DNA of 39,213 nt from the NCBI RefSeq assembly GCF_002291145.1, contig NZ_NTGE01000084.1, forward strand, positions 1 to 39,213. The letters run 5' to 3'. Of the stretch, positions 27,242 to 35,399 are shown in pieces (the first letter of the stretch is position 1; every line of letters begins with the position of its first letter). Origin of the DNA: Streptomyces sp. SA15. GTDB lineage: Bacteria > Actinomycetota > Actinomycetes > Streptomycetales > Streptomycetaceae. The position numbers and the translations under genes were made by a program. The notes under the pieces are model-generated. The model saw only the letters and a program-made list of their open reading frames with translations. It had not been told where the DNA came from and did no database searches.

Positions 27242-28650
27242 GCCTCCTCCATCAGCCGCGTCGGCGGCAGATACTCCCGCACATACGTCCGCTCCCAGCA
27301 CGCACCCGTCTCCCGCAGCTCACGCCAGGTCGTGTACCGGTAGCGGAAGAGGCGGGCGCGGACGAAGCGGGGTGGCGCGTCGGGCGGGAACGGCGAGCGG
27401 CGCAGCAGCTTCAGCGTGTCGCGGTCGTTCTCCAGCAGTCGCTCCACCAGGGCGCCGAACCACGACCCGGCGTAGGCGGGCGACAGCGCGGCGAACCACA
27501 TCATCCAGTCGAGCCGCAGATGATAGGGCGCGAACTGGCGCGGCCAGTGCCGGGGATCACCCGGCTTGCCCTTGAACTCGTACTCCCGCCAGTCCGAGTC
27601 CTCGCGCGGTACGTCGTCGGCCGTGCCCTCGACGATCACCTCGTAGCGGACCCGGCTGACGCTGCCGAACGCGCCGTAGGTGTTGACCAGATGGAGCGGG
27701 TCGAAGGAGCGGTTCATGACCTGGCGGCGGGAGATCATGTTGCGGACCGGCTGGTAACTGAGCGCCACGAGCAGCGCGGCGACCGCGAGGACCACGACCT
27801 CGTACCAGAGCGGCGCGTTGGGCACCGACGGCGGATCACTCGGGAACTCCACCGCCGACAGGGCCAGCACGATGGTGATCCAGTTCAGCCAGGAGAAGTT
27901 GCCCGACAGCACCAGCCACAGCTGGGTGACGATCATCAGCGACGCGGCGGCCGTGGCGATCGGCTGCGGGGTGAAGAGGAGGATCGGCACCACGAGTTGG
28001 GTGAAGTGGTTGGCGGCCACCTCCACCCGGTGCAGGGGCCTGGGCAGATGGTGGAAGTACCAGCTGAGCGGCCCCGGCATCGGCTGTGTCTCGTGGTGGT
28101 GGTCGAGGCAGGTCAGCTTCCGCCAGCACTCGTCGCCACGCATCTTGATCAGACCCGCGCCGAACTCGACACGGAACAGGATCCAGCGCAGCAGGAACAG
28201 GACCAGGATCGGCGGAGCCACTTCGTCGTTGCCCAGGAATACCGCGAGGAAGCCGACCTCCAGGAGCAGGGACTCCCAGCCGAAGCCGTACCAGGTCTGG
28301 CCGACGTTCACGATCGACAGGTACAGCACCCACGGCACCAGCCAGAGCAACATCCCGCCCCACAAGGGAAGTAGGGAGTCGAGCCCCGCGAGCAGTGCCG
28401 CCGACACCGCGCAGCCCGCCCAGGCGCAGACCGCGAAGAAGCGATCCGAGTAGTGGAGGTGGAAGAGGCTGGGCGCCCGTTTGAAGGGCACCCGCTCGAC
28501 GAACCGGGGCACGGGCAGCATCCCGCGCTCGCCGATCAGCGCGCGGAACTGCAGCGCCGCCGTCAGGAACGCCACGAGGTACACGGCGGCCAGAGCCCGC
28601 TGGAAGACCAGCCGGCTCATCCAGTAGTCGGATGCGGTGAACCAATCCAT
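27229..28650 (-). CDS. lipase maturation factor (LMF1)-family membrane protein
   Basis: The 473-residue protein resembles the actinobacterial homologues of vertebrate LMF1. About six to eight membrane segments occupy residues 15-330, with conserved NVGQTWYGFGWESLLLEVGF, RWILFRVEFGAGLIKMRGDECWR and HHHETQPMPGPLSWYFHHLP. A soluble C-terminal region follows (VNTYGAFGSVSRVRYEVIVEG, FAPYHLRLDWMMWFAAL). In animals the protein helps lipases fold; the bacterial role is unknown. The ATG at 28650 follows GAGGAGC; the frame stays open far upstream without homology. It shares a short divergent promoter region with the DUF6777 gene. Confidence 0.85.
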   Translation of the reverse strand: MDWFTASDYWMSRLVFQRALAAVYLVAFLTAALQFRALIGERGMLPVPRFVERVPFKRAPSLFHLHYSDRFFAVCAWAGCAVSAALLAGLDSLLPLWGGMLLWLVPWVLYLSIVNVGQTWYGFGWESLLLEVGFLAVFLGNDEVAPPILVLFLLRWILFRVEFGAGLIKMRGDECWRKLTCLDHHHETQPMPGPLSWYFHHLPRPLHRVEVAANHFTQLVVPILLFTPQPIATAAASLMIVTQLWLVLSGNFSWLNWITIVLALSAVEFPSDPPSVPNAPLWYEVVVLAVAALLVALSYQPVRNMISRRQVMNRSFDPLHLVNTYGAFGSVSRVRYEVIVEGTADDVPREDSDWREYEFKGKPGDPRHWPRQFAPYHLRLDWMMWFAALSPAYAGSWFGALVERLLENDRDTLKLLRRSPFPPDAPPRFVRARLFRYRYTTWRELRETGACWERTYVREYLPPTRLMEEAQRS

Positions 28651-28716
28651 GGCCGTGCGCTCCTCGTCTCCATTCTCGCGCCGGAACCCTACGTGACTGT
28701 GCGTGTACCTCCCTTC

Positions 28717-28735
28717 CGCTTGCGTAACCCAAGCG
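28717..28735. promoter_or_regulatory. inverted repeat in the LMF / DUF6777 divergent promoter region
   Basis: CGCTTG (28717-28722) and CAAGCG (28730-28735) flank CGTAACC in the 132-bp gap between two divergent genes. This could be an operator; the arms are short. Confidence 0.3.
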
Positions 28736-28782
28736 AGCGAAGCAGACAATAGTGACGAACTGCCCGGGATGGACGGGAGAGT

Positions 28783-30072
28783 GTGGTGCGGACACCCACC
28801 GGAACCCTCGTCGCGGCCTGCGCGCTCTCGGCGGCGCTCATCGTCGCCGGCTGCGGCGGCGACGGGGACGAGGACACGAAGTCGAGCGGGGAGCTCGTCC
28901 TCCAACCGGTAGCGGACCCGGGGCCGGACCCCTTCACGGACTCCACCGCGACCTCGACGGCCACGCCGTCTCCGGTCACCCGAACGCCGCAACCGGCGCC
29001 GCCGGAGCCGACCGTGGTGCGATCCGTGTCCGGCGGGATGCCCGGCCTCTACGGCGGCGAAGAGCGGGTCGGCAGCTGTGACGTCGAACGTCAGATCGGC
29101 CACCTGCGTGCCGACCCGGCCAAGGCCCGTGCCTTCGCCCAGGTCGCGGGTGTCTCCCAGGCCTCGGTCCCGGACTACCTGCGTGGTCTGGCCCCGGTCG
29201 AGCTGCGCGCCGACACCCGGGTCACCAACCACGGCTTCCGCGACGGACACGTGACCACCTACCAGGCCGTCCTCCAGGCGGGCACGGCCGTCCTCGTCGA
29301 CAACCGGGGGGTGCCGCGCGTCCGCTGCGCGTGCGGCAACCCGCTGAAGCCGCCGGTGGTGATGCGGGGCAGCCCCGGCACTCACGGCCGCCCCTGGGTC
29401 GGCTTCCGGCCCATGCGGGTGGTCGTGGTGGCACCGACCGTGCAGGTGATCACCAACATCACGATCATCGACAGCGTCGACCACACCTGGATCGAGCGGC
29501 GGATCGGCCATGACGCACGGCACGACCGCAGCGTGCCCGCGCCGGACGCGGTGGCGTCGGAGCCGGAGCCTGCTCCGTCCCCGGATGGGGGCGCGTCCAG
29601 CGCCTTGTCGGGCACCTTGTCGGGCGAGGGCGGCGTGTCTCCTGCGGACGGGAGCGATGAGAGGGCTTCCCCGGGCGCGACCGACTGCGTGACCCCGACC
29701 GTCACTGGTACGCCGGGCGTCACCGAGGGCACGCCGATCGACACGCCGACGGACATGGCGACAGACATGCCGACGGACATGCCGACGGACACGCCGATCG
29801 ACACGCCGACGGACGAGCCGACCGACTGCCCCACGGCCACGGCCACGGCCACCGCCACGCCCACACCCCCCACGACCGAGCCCGACGTCGGGACGACGGT
29901 CCCCGAGGAGCCCACCGAGGAGCCCACCGCCGAAAAGCCCACCGAGCCCGACGCCCTCCCCAACCCCTCGGACGCGACCGGCCCCGAGTCCGTGCCGGAA
30001 ACCCCCGACCTGCCCGACGGCGGCGGCCTGATCCCCGACGCCGACGACCCGGCCGGCACGGACAGCGTCTGA
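28783..30072 (+). CDS. DUF6777-type exported lipoprotein with Pro/Thr/Asp-rich tail
   Basis: The 429-residue protein begins with a lipoprotein signal (TLVAACALSAALIVAGC, lipobox VAGC). A conserved domain of about residues 80-245 contains VGSCDVERQIGHL, PDYLRGLAPVELRADTRVTNHGF, VDNRGVPRVRCACGNPL and TVQVITNITIIDS; its cysteines may form disulfides. The rest is low complexity: 12-bp DNA repeats encode a TPTD/MPTD tract and then TATATATATPTPP and EEPTEEPT. Function of the domain is unknown. It acts outside the membrane. Starts at GTG 28783 and GTG 28786 are both possible behind GGGAGA. Confidence 0.82.
   Translation: MVRTPTGTLVAACALSAALIVAGCGGDGDEDTKSSGELVLQPVADPGPDPFTDSTATSTATPSPVTRTPQPAPPEPTVVRSVSGGMPGLYGGEERVGSCDVERQIGHLRADPAKARAFAQVAGVSQASVPDYLRGLAPVELRADTRVTNHGFRDGHVTTYQAVLQAGTAVLVDNRGVPRVRCACGNPLKPPVVMRGSPGTHGRPWVGFRPMRVVVVAPTVQVITNITIIDSVDHTWIERRIGHDARHDRSVPAPDAVASEPEPAPSPDGGASSALSGTLSGEGGVSPADGSDERASPGATDCVTPTVTGTPGVTEGTPIDTPTDMATDMPTDMPTDTPIDTPTDEPTDCPTATATATATPTPPTTEPDVGTTVPEEPTEEPTAEKPTEPDALPNPSDATGPESVPETPDLPDGGGLIPDADDPAGTDSV
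29731..29826. repeat. eight 12-bp tandem repeats in the lipoprotein tail
   Basis: Units of the form [AG][CAT]GCCGACGGAC run from 29731 to 29826 with few changes and encode TPIDTPTDMATDMPTD and onward. The unit keeps the frame, so tail length may vary between strains. Confidence 0.85.
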
Positions 30073-30149
30073 CGTCGGCACGCTTCACCGGTCGTATACC
30101 GGTCCGTCTCCCGGTCGAATAATCGGCCGACTCCTGGGAAGGTGGCCCC

Positions 30150-32216
30150 ATGGTTGATCGGGGAGCGAGCGCCCTGTCACTCCCGGACGACTGGCCCGCC
30201 CACCCGGATCCGATCCTGGCGCTCAACCGCATGGGCAGCTTCGACTGGGACCTGGACACCGGTCTGTTCCACATGGACGCCCAGGCCCATGAAGTCTTCG
30301 ACATGCGCCCCGACGAATACGACGGGTACCCCGAGACCCTGTCCGTGCGGTTCCCACGCGCGGAGGCCCACCGGCTCGACGCCCTCGTCGCCCACGCCAT
30401 CAAGGACGGCAGCGAGAACTACGGCACCTACTTCCGGCTCCGCTGCCGCGACGGCACCCTGCGCTGGACCCACACCCAGGGCTACATCCGACGCGACGAG
30501 ACGGGACGCCCCCGCCGGATCATCGGCATCGTCCGCGACGCCACCCAGGAGATCGGTGAGATCGAGGCGCGCCGCGACCAGGCCGCCCAGGACGAGGCCC
30601 GCCGCCGGCAGACCAACGTCGTCCAGCTCACCACCGCCGCCCTCGCCCACGCCCGCACCGTGGACGACGTCATCGACGTCCTCAAGGACACCCACGGACT
30701 CACCCGCCTGGGCGCCACCAGCCTCGTCATGGGCCTGGTCGAGGCGGGCCGCATCCGGCTGGTCGCCGACGGCCCGGACGGCAGCTTCGTGCCCGGCACC
30801 CGCGTGACCCGGATCGACGAGCCCTACCCGATGAGCGAGGTCGTCCGCACGCTCAGCCCGCGCTTCATCGAGTCGCCGGAGGAGTTCGCCGAGCGGTACC
30901 CGGTGCTCTGGCCGCACATCACCGGCCTGGACATCACCTCGGCCGCCTATCTGCCGCTCATCGCCGAGGCCCGTCCGATCGGCGCCATGGGCCTGCTCTA
31001 CAGCGACCGGCGAGGCTTCTCGCCCGAGGACCGCAATGTTCTCATCGCCCTCGGCAGCAGCATCGCGCAGAGCCTCATGCGGGCCATGCTCTACGAGCAG
31101 GACAAGGACCTCGCGACCGGCCTCCAGCAGGCCATGCTGCCGCGCACCATCCCCAGCGTCCCGGGCGCCGACGTCGCCGTCCGCTACCGTTCCGCCTCGC
31201 TCGGCCGGGACATCGGCGGTGACTGGTACGACCTGATCCCGCTGCCGGGCGGCCGCGTCGGCGCCGTCATCGGCGACGTCCAGGGCCACGACACGCACGC
31301 CGCCGCGGTCATGGGCCAACTGCGCATCGTCCTGAGGGCCTACGCCGCCGAGGGCCACACCCCCGCCACGGTGATGGCCCGTGCCTCCGTCTTCCTCCAC
31401 GAACTCGACACCGACCGCTTCGCGACCTGCCTGTACGCGGAGGCCGACCTGTCCACCGGAGTGGTCCAGGTGGTCCGGGCCGGCCACATCGACCCGCTGG
31501 TCCGCCACCCCGACGGAAGCTGCCGCCGTGTCTTTCTCGAGGGCGGTCTGCCGCTCGGCCTGTCCGCCGAGTTCGGACGTCTCGAATACCCCGTCGCCAC
31601 CCTCGAACTGGACCCCGGTCACACCCTGATGCTGTGCACCGACGGTCTGGTCGAACAGCCCGGCGCCGACCTCGACGACGGCATGCGGACCCTCACGGCC
31701 CTCGTCGCCGCCGGCCCGGACGACGTACGGGACCTCGCCGACTGCCTCATCGACGTGGCCGAGGAGCGCGGCGGCGACGACGACGTGGCTCTGCTCCTGC
31801 TGCGCCGCCGCGGCCTGGACAGGCCGCGGTCCGGTGGCCGGCTCCAGCAGCACGTGGCACCCGGCGACCCCGAGGCCCTCGCCGGGGCCCGCCACATGAT
31901 CCGCGCCGCGGTCACCGCCTGGGGCGCCCGCGACCGCGCCGACGAGATCGAACTGGTCGCCGACGAGCTGATCACCAACGCCCTCATGCACACCGAGGGC
32001 TCCGCCGTCGTCACCCTGCGGGCCCTCACCGGCAGCGACCGCCGGCTGCGCGTCGAAGTCGAGGACGCCTCCAGCGCCCTGCCACGCCGCCGCGAGGCGG
32101 GGGAGTCGGGGGTCTCCGGCCGGGGCCTGCTCCTGGTCGACCTGCTCACCGACGTGTGGGGCGTGGAGGCGCGGGGCGGCGGCAAGTGCGTGTGGTGCGA
32201 GTTCGTGGTGACCTGA
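30150..32216 (+). CDS. PAS-GAF-SpoIIE (PP2C) serine phosphatase with C-terminal HATPase domain
   Basis: The 688-residue cytosolic signalling protein has four parts. A PAS fold covers about 25-135 (SFDWDLDTGLFHMD, then YFRLRCRDGTLRWTHTQGYI). A GAF domain covers about 155-325. The PP2C-type SpoIIE phosphatase covers about 340-560 with metal-binding Asp residues in GRDIGGDWYDL, VIGDVQGHD, LCTDGLVE and GGDDDVALLLL. An anti-sigma-like HATPase_c domain at the end has ELVADELITNALMHTEG and GRGLLLVDLLTDVWG. Such proteins dephosphorylate anti-anti-sigma factors and, through the kinase domain, may bind or phosphorylate them. No partner STAS gene is near. The ATG at 30150 follows GGAAGG. Confidence 0.92.
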   Translation: MVDRGASALSLPDDWPAHPDPILALNRMGSFDWDLDTGLFHMDAQAHEVFDMRPDEYDGYPETLSVRFPRAEAHRLDALVAHAIKDGSENYGTYFRLRCRDGTLRWTHTQGYIRRDETGRPRRIIGIVRDATQEIGEIEARRDQAAQDEARRRQTNVVQLTTAALAHARTVDDVIDVLKDTHGLTRLGATSLVMGLVEAGRIRLVADGPDGSFVPGTRVTRIDEPYPMSEVVRTLSPRFIESPEEFAERYPVLWPHITGLDITSAAYLPLIAEARPIGAMGLLYSDRRGFSPEDRNVLIALGSSIAQSLMRAMLYEQDKDLATGLQQAMLPRTIPSVPGADVAVRYRSASLGRDIGGDWYDLIPLPGGRVGAVIGDVQGHDTHAAAVMGQLRIVLRAYAAEGHTPATVMARASVFLHELDTDRFATCLYAEADLSTGVVQVVRAGHIDPLVRHPDGSCRRVFLEGGLPLGLSAEFGRLEYPVATLELDPGHTLMLCTDGLVEQPGADLDDGMRTLTALVAAGPDDVRDLADCLIDVAEERGGDDDVALLLLRRRGLDRPRSGGRLQQHVAPGDPEALAGARHMIRAAVTAWGARDRADEIELVADELITNALMHTEGSAVVTLRALTGSDRRLRVEVEDASSALPRRREAGESGVSGRGLLLVDLLTDVWGVEARGGGKCVWCEFVVT

Positions 32217-32252
32217 GCTGATGCCGGGAGTCTCCGGTGGCACTCTGGACGT

Positions 32253-33116
32253 ATGCCGGAACTCCCCGAGGTGGAAGCGCTCAAGGACTTCCTGACCGAG
32301 CACCTGGTCGGACACGAGATCGTCCGGGTGCTGCCCGTCGCGATCAGTGTCCTGAAGACGTACGACCCTCCGCTCACCGCCCTCGAGGGCCACGAGGTCA
32401 TCGCCGTGCGCCGGTACGGCAAGTTCCTCGACCTCGCCACGGACGGCGGCCCGCACTTCGTGACCCACCTGGCGCGCGCGGGCTGGCTGCACTGGAAGGA
32501 CAAGCTCCCCGACGGCCCGCCCCGCCCCGGCAAGGGCCCCCTCGCGCTGCGCGTGGCCCTGGAGACCGGCGCGGGCTTCGACCTGACCGAGGCGGGCACC
32601 CAGAAGCGCCTCGCGGTCTACGTAGTCCACGACCCCCAGGAGGTCCCGGGCGTGGCCCGCCTCGGCCCCGACCCGCTCGCCGACGACTTCGGCGAGGAGC
32701 GCTTCGCCGCCCTCCTCGCCGGTGAACGCCGGCAACTCAAGGGCGCCCTGCGGGACCAGTCCCTGATCGCGGGCGTCGGCAACGCCTACAGCGACGAGAT
32801 CCTGCACGCCGCGAAGATGTCCCCCTTCAAACTCGCGGCTTCCCTCACCCCGCAGGAGACCCACACCCTCTACGAAGCCCTGCGCACGACGCTCACCGAG
32901 GCGATCGAGCGGTCCCGTGGCGTCGCCGCCGGCCGCCTCAAGGCCGAGAAGAAGAGCGGCCTGCGCGTCCACGGCCGTACCGGCGAACCCTGCCCGGTGT
33001 GCGGCGACACCATCCGCGAGGTCTCCTTCAGCGACTCCTCGCTGCAGTACTGCCCGACCTGCCAAACGGGTGGGAAGCCGCTGGCGGACCGGAGGTTGTC
33101 GAGGTTGCTGAAGTAG
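32253..33116 (+). CDS. Fpg/Nei-family DNA glycosylase
   Basis: The 287-residue base-excision repair enzyme has the required N-terminus MPELPEVE, where Pro2 after Met removal is the nucleophile and Glu3 is catalytic. The beta-sandwich Lys is in RRYGKFLDL. The helix-two-turn-helix segment is DQSLIAGVGNAYSDEIL, and a C-terminal zinc finger (CPVC ... CPTC) is complete. It would remove oxidised bases and cut at abasic sites. Whether it prefers formamidopyrimidine or endonuclease VIII substrates is not decided by sequence. The ATG at 32253 lacks a clear ribosome site, and the gene starts 36 bp after the phosphatase stop. Confidence 0.9.
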   Translation: MPELPEVEALKDFLTEHLVGHEIVRVLPVAISVLKTYDPPLTALEGHEVIAVRRYGKFLDLATDGGPHFVTHLARAGWLHWKDKLPDGPPRPGKGPLALRVALETGAGFDLTEAGTQKRLAVYVVHDPQEVPGVARLGPDPLADDFGEERFAALLAGERRQLKGALRDQSLIAGVGNAYSDEILHAAKMSPFKLAASLTPQETHTLYEALRTTLTEAIERSRGVAAGRLKAEKKSGLRVHGRTGEPCPVCGDTIREVSFSDSSLQYCPTCQTGGKPLADRRLSRLLK

Positions 33117-33162
33117 TCACCGGCTCCGGCTGCCCACGAGGTAGGTGACCAGCACGAGCACG

Positions 33163-33813
33163 CTAGCGGGACTCCAGCGTCACCAGATGCTCCCCGTCGA
33201 CCGTGCGGAGTTCGTAGCGGGCGATCTGGTCGGCATGCATGGCCGAACTGCCGTGCATGGTGTTCTCCCGGGCGTCGTGGTGGGGCACGTTCCAGTTGGT
33301 CACCGTCTGCTCCGAGCCGTCGTGGCCGATGGCGATGAGCCGGCAGGCGCGGGGACCGGCCCCGTCCTTGACCTTGAGCTGCACCTCGCTGCCCCAGGCC
33401 TCGTCCTCGGTGGTGACCTGCGCCCATACGCCCGACCGCTCGTCCGTCGCGGTGATCCGCACGGGCTCCTTGCCGCCCTCCATCGTCATCGCGATCCCGG
33501 ATCCGGCCACGGCGAAGACCACCGACGCGGCCACGGCATACCACAGCCGTCTGCGCCGCGCCCGGTGCCGCGCCGACACCTCGCCGAGCAGCCGGTCCAG
33601 CAGCCTCGGGCCGGGCTGCGCCATGGGGTGCACCACACGCGGCGTCGCCCGGCGGTACAGCATCAACTGCCGGGTGGTGGGGCCGAATTCGGTCACGTGT
33701 GCCGCACAGCGGGGGCACTCCATGAGGTGGTCCTCGAAGCGGAAGGCGTCCGCCTCGTCCAGCACGCCGAGCGCGTACGCGCCGACGTCGCGATGCCTCT
33801 CCAGGGACCTCAT
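33163..33813 (-). CDS. membrane-anchored zinc-finger anti-sigma factor
   Basis: The 216-residue protein has an N-terminal zf-HC2 ZAS domain (HRDVGAYALGVLDEADAFRFEDHLMECPRCAAH, about 6-42) with the H-x3-C-x2-C core. One membrane helix follows (LWYAVAASVVFAVAGSGIA, about 90-110). The external domain of about 105 residues contains VWAQVTTEDEAWGSEVQLKV, like RskA-type sensors. It should hold the ECF sigma factor encoded two genes upstream at the membrane. The ATG at 33813 follows GAGGA by 7 nt. It is not adjacent to the sigma gene: an unknown gene lies between them. Confidence 0.88.
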   Translation of the reverse strand: MRSLERHRDVGAYALGVLDEADAFRFEDHLMECPRCAAHVTEFGPTTRQLMLYRRATPRVVHPMAQPGPRLLDRLLGEVSARHRARRRRLWYAVAASVVFAVAGSGIAMTMEGGKEPVRITATDERSGVWAQVTTEDEAWGSEVQLKVKDGAGPRACRLIAIGHDGSEQTVTNWNVPHHDARENTMHGSSAMHADQIARYELRTVDGEHLVTLESR

Positions 33814-33975
33814 GCCGAATCCTCGTGCCGTTGGGTGCGGGTGGGGGTTACTCCGGTTTACGCCTTGCTCCCACCGGTACGGACCAGCCAGCCGAATCAC
33901 TCAAGCCCCATACAGAATCGTAACCAAGGGGTTCGGAGCGGCCGGACCCGAGGATTGGTCCGAGTCGAAACGAAT

Positions 33976-34491
33976 CTAGAAAAGATGGATGGCGAGGTGT
34001 CCCAGGGGCAACCCCAGCTGCCAGGCCGGCGTCCACACCTTGGGCCCCTCGTCCTCGCCGATCATCGCGGCGCCGCCCGGCACCGCGTTCAGGTCCGGGG
34101 CGAGCAGCTCGGTCTCCTCCAGCCAGCGCCAGGCCGCCTCGGCCAGCGCCAGGTCGGGCGCGGGGGCCTCGGAGGCGAGCGTCTCGGCGGTGAGCTGGGC
34201 CATGCGTTCGCACACCCAGTCCTGCCACGGCTGGTCGTAGGCGGTCAGCGACAGCCAGGTCTCCAGCTGGGAGACGACCTGGATGCCGGAGAGCTCGCCG
34301 TCGGTGTCGGAGAGGAAGATGGTCAGCGCCAGGGCGTCCCGCCCCGCGCGGAACTCGAAGGACGTCGGCGGCATCAGATCGCCGGACCGCAGCAGCTCGT
34401 CGGCGATGTACTCGGCGTACAACCACGCCATGGGGACGGTCAGTTCGCCGCCGCCGGCGCCGTCCGTGCTCTCGTGACCTCTGTGCAGCAT
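33976..34491 (-). CDS. conserved-looking protein of unknown function between sigma and anti-sigma genes
   Basis: The 171-residue protein is acidic, without signal or membrane segment. Visible stretches are VPMAWLYAEYIADELLRSGDL, ALALTIFLSDTDGELSGIQVVSQLETWL and QPWQDWVCERMAQLTAETLA; it ends in LGLPLGHLAIHLF. I do not recognise the family. The ATG at 34491 has GGAGGAAGG in front. Its position between the sigma factor and anti-sigma factor, all on the same strand, suggests a shared transcript, but gaps of 147 and 162 bp leave room for separate promoters. Confidence 0.65.
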   Translation of the reverse strand: MLHRGHESTDGAGGGELTVPMAWLYAEYIADELLRSGDLMPPTSFEFRAGRDALALTIFLSDTDGELSGIQVVSQLETWLSLTAYDQPWQDWVCERMAQLTAETLASEAPAPDLALAEAAWRWLEETELLAPDLNAVPGGAAMIGEDEGPKVWTPAWQLGLPLGHLAIHLF

Positions 34492-34638
34492 CCCTTCCTG
34501 CCTTCCTCCGGTGCGTGCGCGTCACCCGATACCGGGCCCTGGGGCCCTGCCCCATTCGGAACACGGATGAGGACAGCCGATTACTCAACCGGGGTCAGCG
34601 GCAAGGCGCTTTACGGAGGTTTGACTCAGCCATTGGTT

Positions 34639-35202
34639 TCAGCGCAGGTCGGCCGCGTATCCCGGTAGCACCCGGCGCAGGGCGCGCAACGCGTAGTACG
34701 CGCGGGACTTCACGGTACCGGGCGGAATCCCGAGGGCCTCCGCGGCCTCCGCCACACTCGCCCCCTGGAAATACACCAGCACCAGGACTTCACGGTGCTC
34801 CGGAGTGAGTGTCTTCACAGCTTCGCGCACATCGAGGGTGGCGGCGGCCCGCTCGGCGTGGTCGGCGCACACCCGGGCGTTCTCCAGGATCGCGTCGCCG
34901 ACCTCCGGCGGCCGCGCCTGCCGGGCCCGGCGCGCGTCGATCGCCAGCCGCCGTCCCACGGTCAGCAGCCACGGCCGTACGGACTCGAAGTCGTCGGCGC
35001 GCAGGGCTTCGGGATGCTGCCAGGCGCGCACCAGCGTCTCCTGTACGAGGTCCTCGGCGCGCTGTCGGTCACCGTCGCAGAGCCGGAGCAGCAGCGCGAA
35101 GAGGGGCCGGCCGTGCTCCCGCTGCAGTGCGGCGAGCTCGTGCTCGGCGGTCGTCGTCCCGTTGGTGAGGGTGGTTCCGGCCGTCATGGCCGTATGGCAC
35201 AT
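34639..35202 (-). CDS. ECF (sigma-70 family) RNA polymerase sigma factor
   Basis: The 187-residue sigma factor has region 2 (LFALLLRLCDGDRQRAEDLVQETLVRAWQ ... VRPWLLTVGRRLAIDARRAR) and region 4 (TLTPEHREVLVLVYFQGASVAEAAEALGIPPGTVKSRAYYALRALRRVL) and no other domain. It directs transcription of a small regulon when released by its anti-sigma factor. Starts at 35202 (MCHTAMTAG) or 35187 (MTAGTTL) are both possible; no strong ribosome site decides. A fitting ECF promoter lies 56-90 bp upstream, which suggests self-activation. Confidence 0.9.
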   Translation of the reverse strand: MCHTAMTAGTTLTNGTTTAEHELAALQREHGRPLFALLLRLCDGDRQRAEDLVQETLVRAWQHPEALRADDFESVRPWLLTVGRRLAIDARRARQARPPEVGDAILENARVCADHAERAAATLDVREAVKTLTPEHREVLVLVYFQGASVAEAAEALGIPPGTVKSRAYYALRALRRVLPGYAADLR

Positions 35203-35264
35203 CAGGGGACCGATTCCGGCCAGGGTGGGAGCGCGGCTCTGCGGCGGACGGTCGATCGCGTCGA

Positions 35265-35291
35265 CGAACGGTTCGATGAACGGTCCATTCC
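35265..35291 (-). promoter_or_regulatory. candidate ECF-type autoregulatory promoter of the sigma gene
   Basis: On the minus strand GGAAT (35291-35287) is followed after exactly 16 bp by CGTTCG (35270-35265), close to the usual ECF pattern GGAAC-N16-CGTT. The distance to the sigma start allows a short leader. Confidence 0.5.
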
Positions 35292-35362
35292 GCGTCGTTC
35301 ACGCGCTCCGGACGGGCTAAGAGGGCAGGAAGACCGTTTGCGGGCACGTTCAGCTTCGTACC

Positions 35363-35382
35363 TATTTATGAGTAAATATGAT
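35363..35382 (+). promoter_or_regulatory. AT-rich palindrome and -10 element before the CapA-like gene
   Basis: TATTTA (35363-35368) and TAAATA (35373-35378) flank TGAG, forming a perfect inverted repeat in an AT-rich island. TATGAT (35377-35382) overlaps its end and matches TATAAT in five of six bases. A regulator bound at the palindrome would cover the promoter. No good -35 is visible (CTTCGT at 35354-35359). Confidence 0.5.
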
Positions 35383-35399
35383 CTCAATGGGGTGAGCTG

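Noticed and set aside
29731..29826. CRISPR-like array
   Set aside because: The 12-bp units have no spacers and lie in frame inside a lipoprotein gene; they are coding tandem repeats.
28651..30081. Upstream half of the long open frame leading into the LMF-like gene
   Set aside because: It lies antisense to the DUF6777 lipoprotein gene and has no homology; the ATG at 28650 with GAGGAGC is the better start.
30177..33065. 962-codon minus-strand open frame opposite the phosphatase and glycosylase genes
   Set aside because: Both plus-strand genes have full domain matches; the antisense frame is made of low-complexity Val/Gly/Ala/Asp typical of antisense GC-rich DNA.
34545..34600. ECF promoter in the gap after the sigma gene (GGAACACGG...)
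   Set aside because: It points along the plus strand where no gene follows, and the -10 part is poor.
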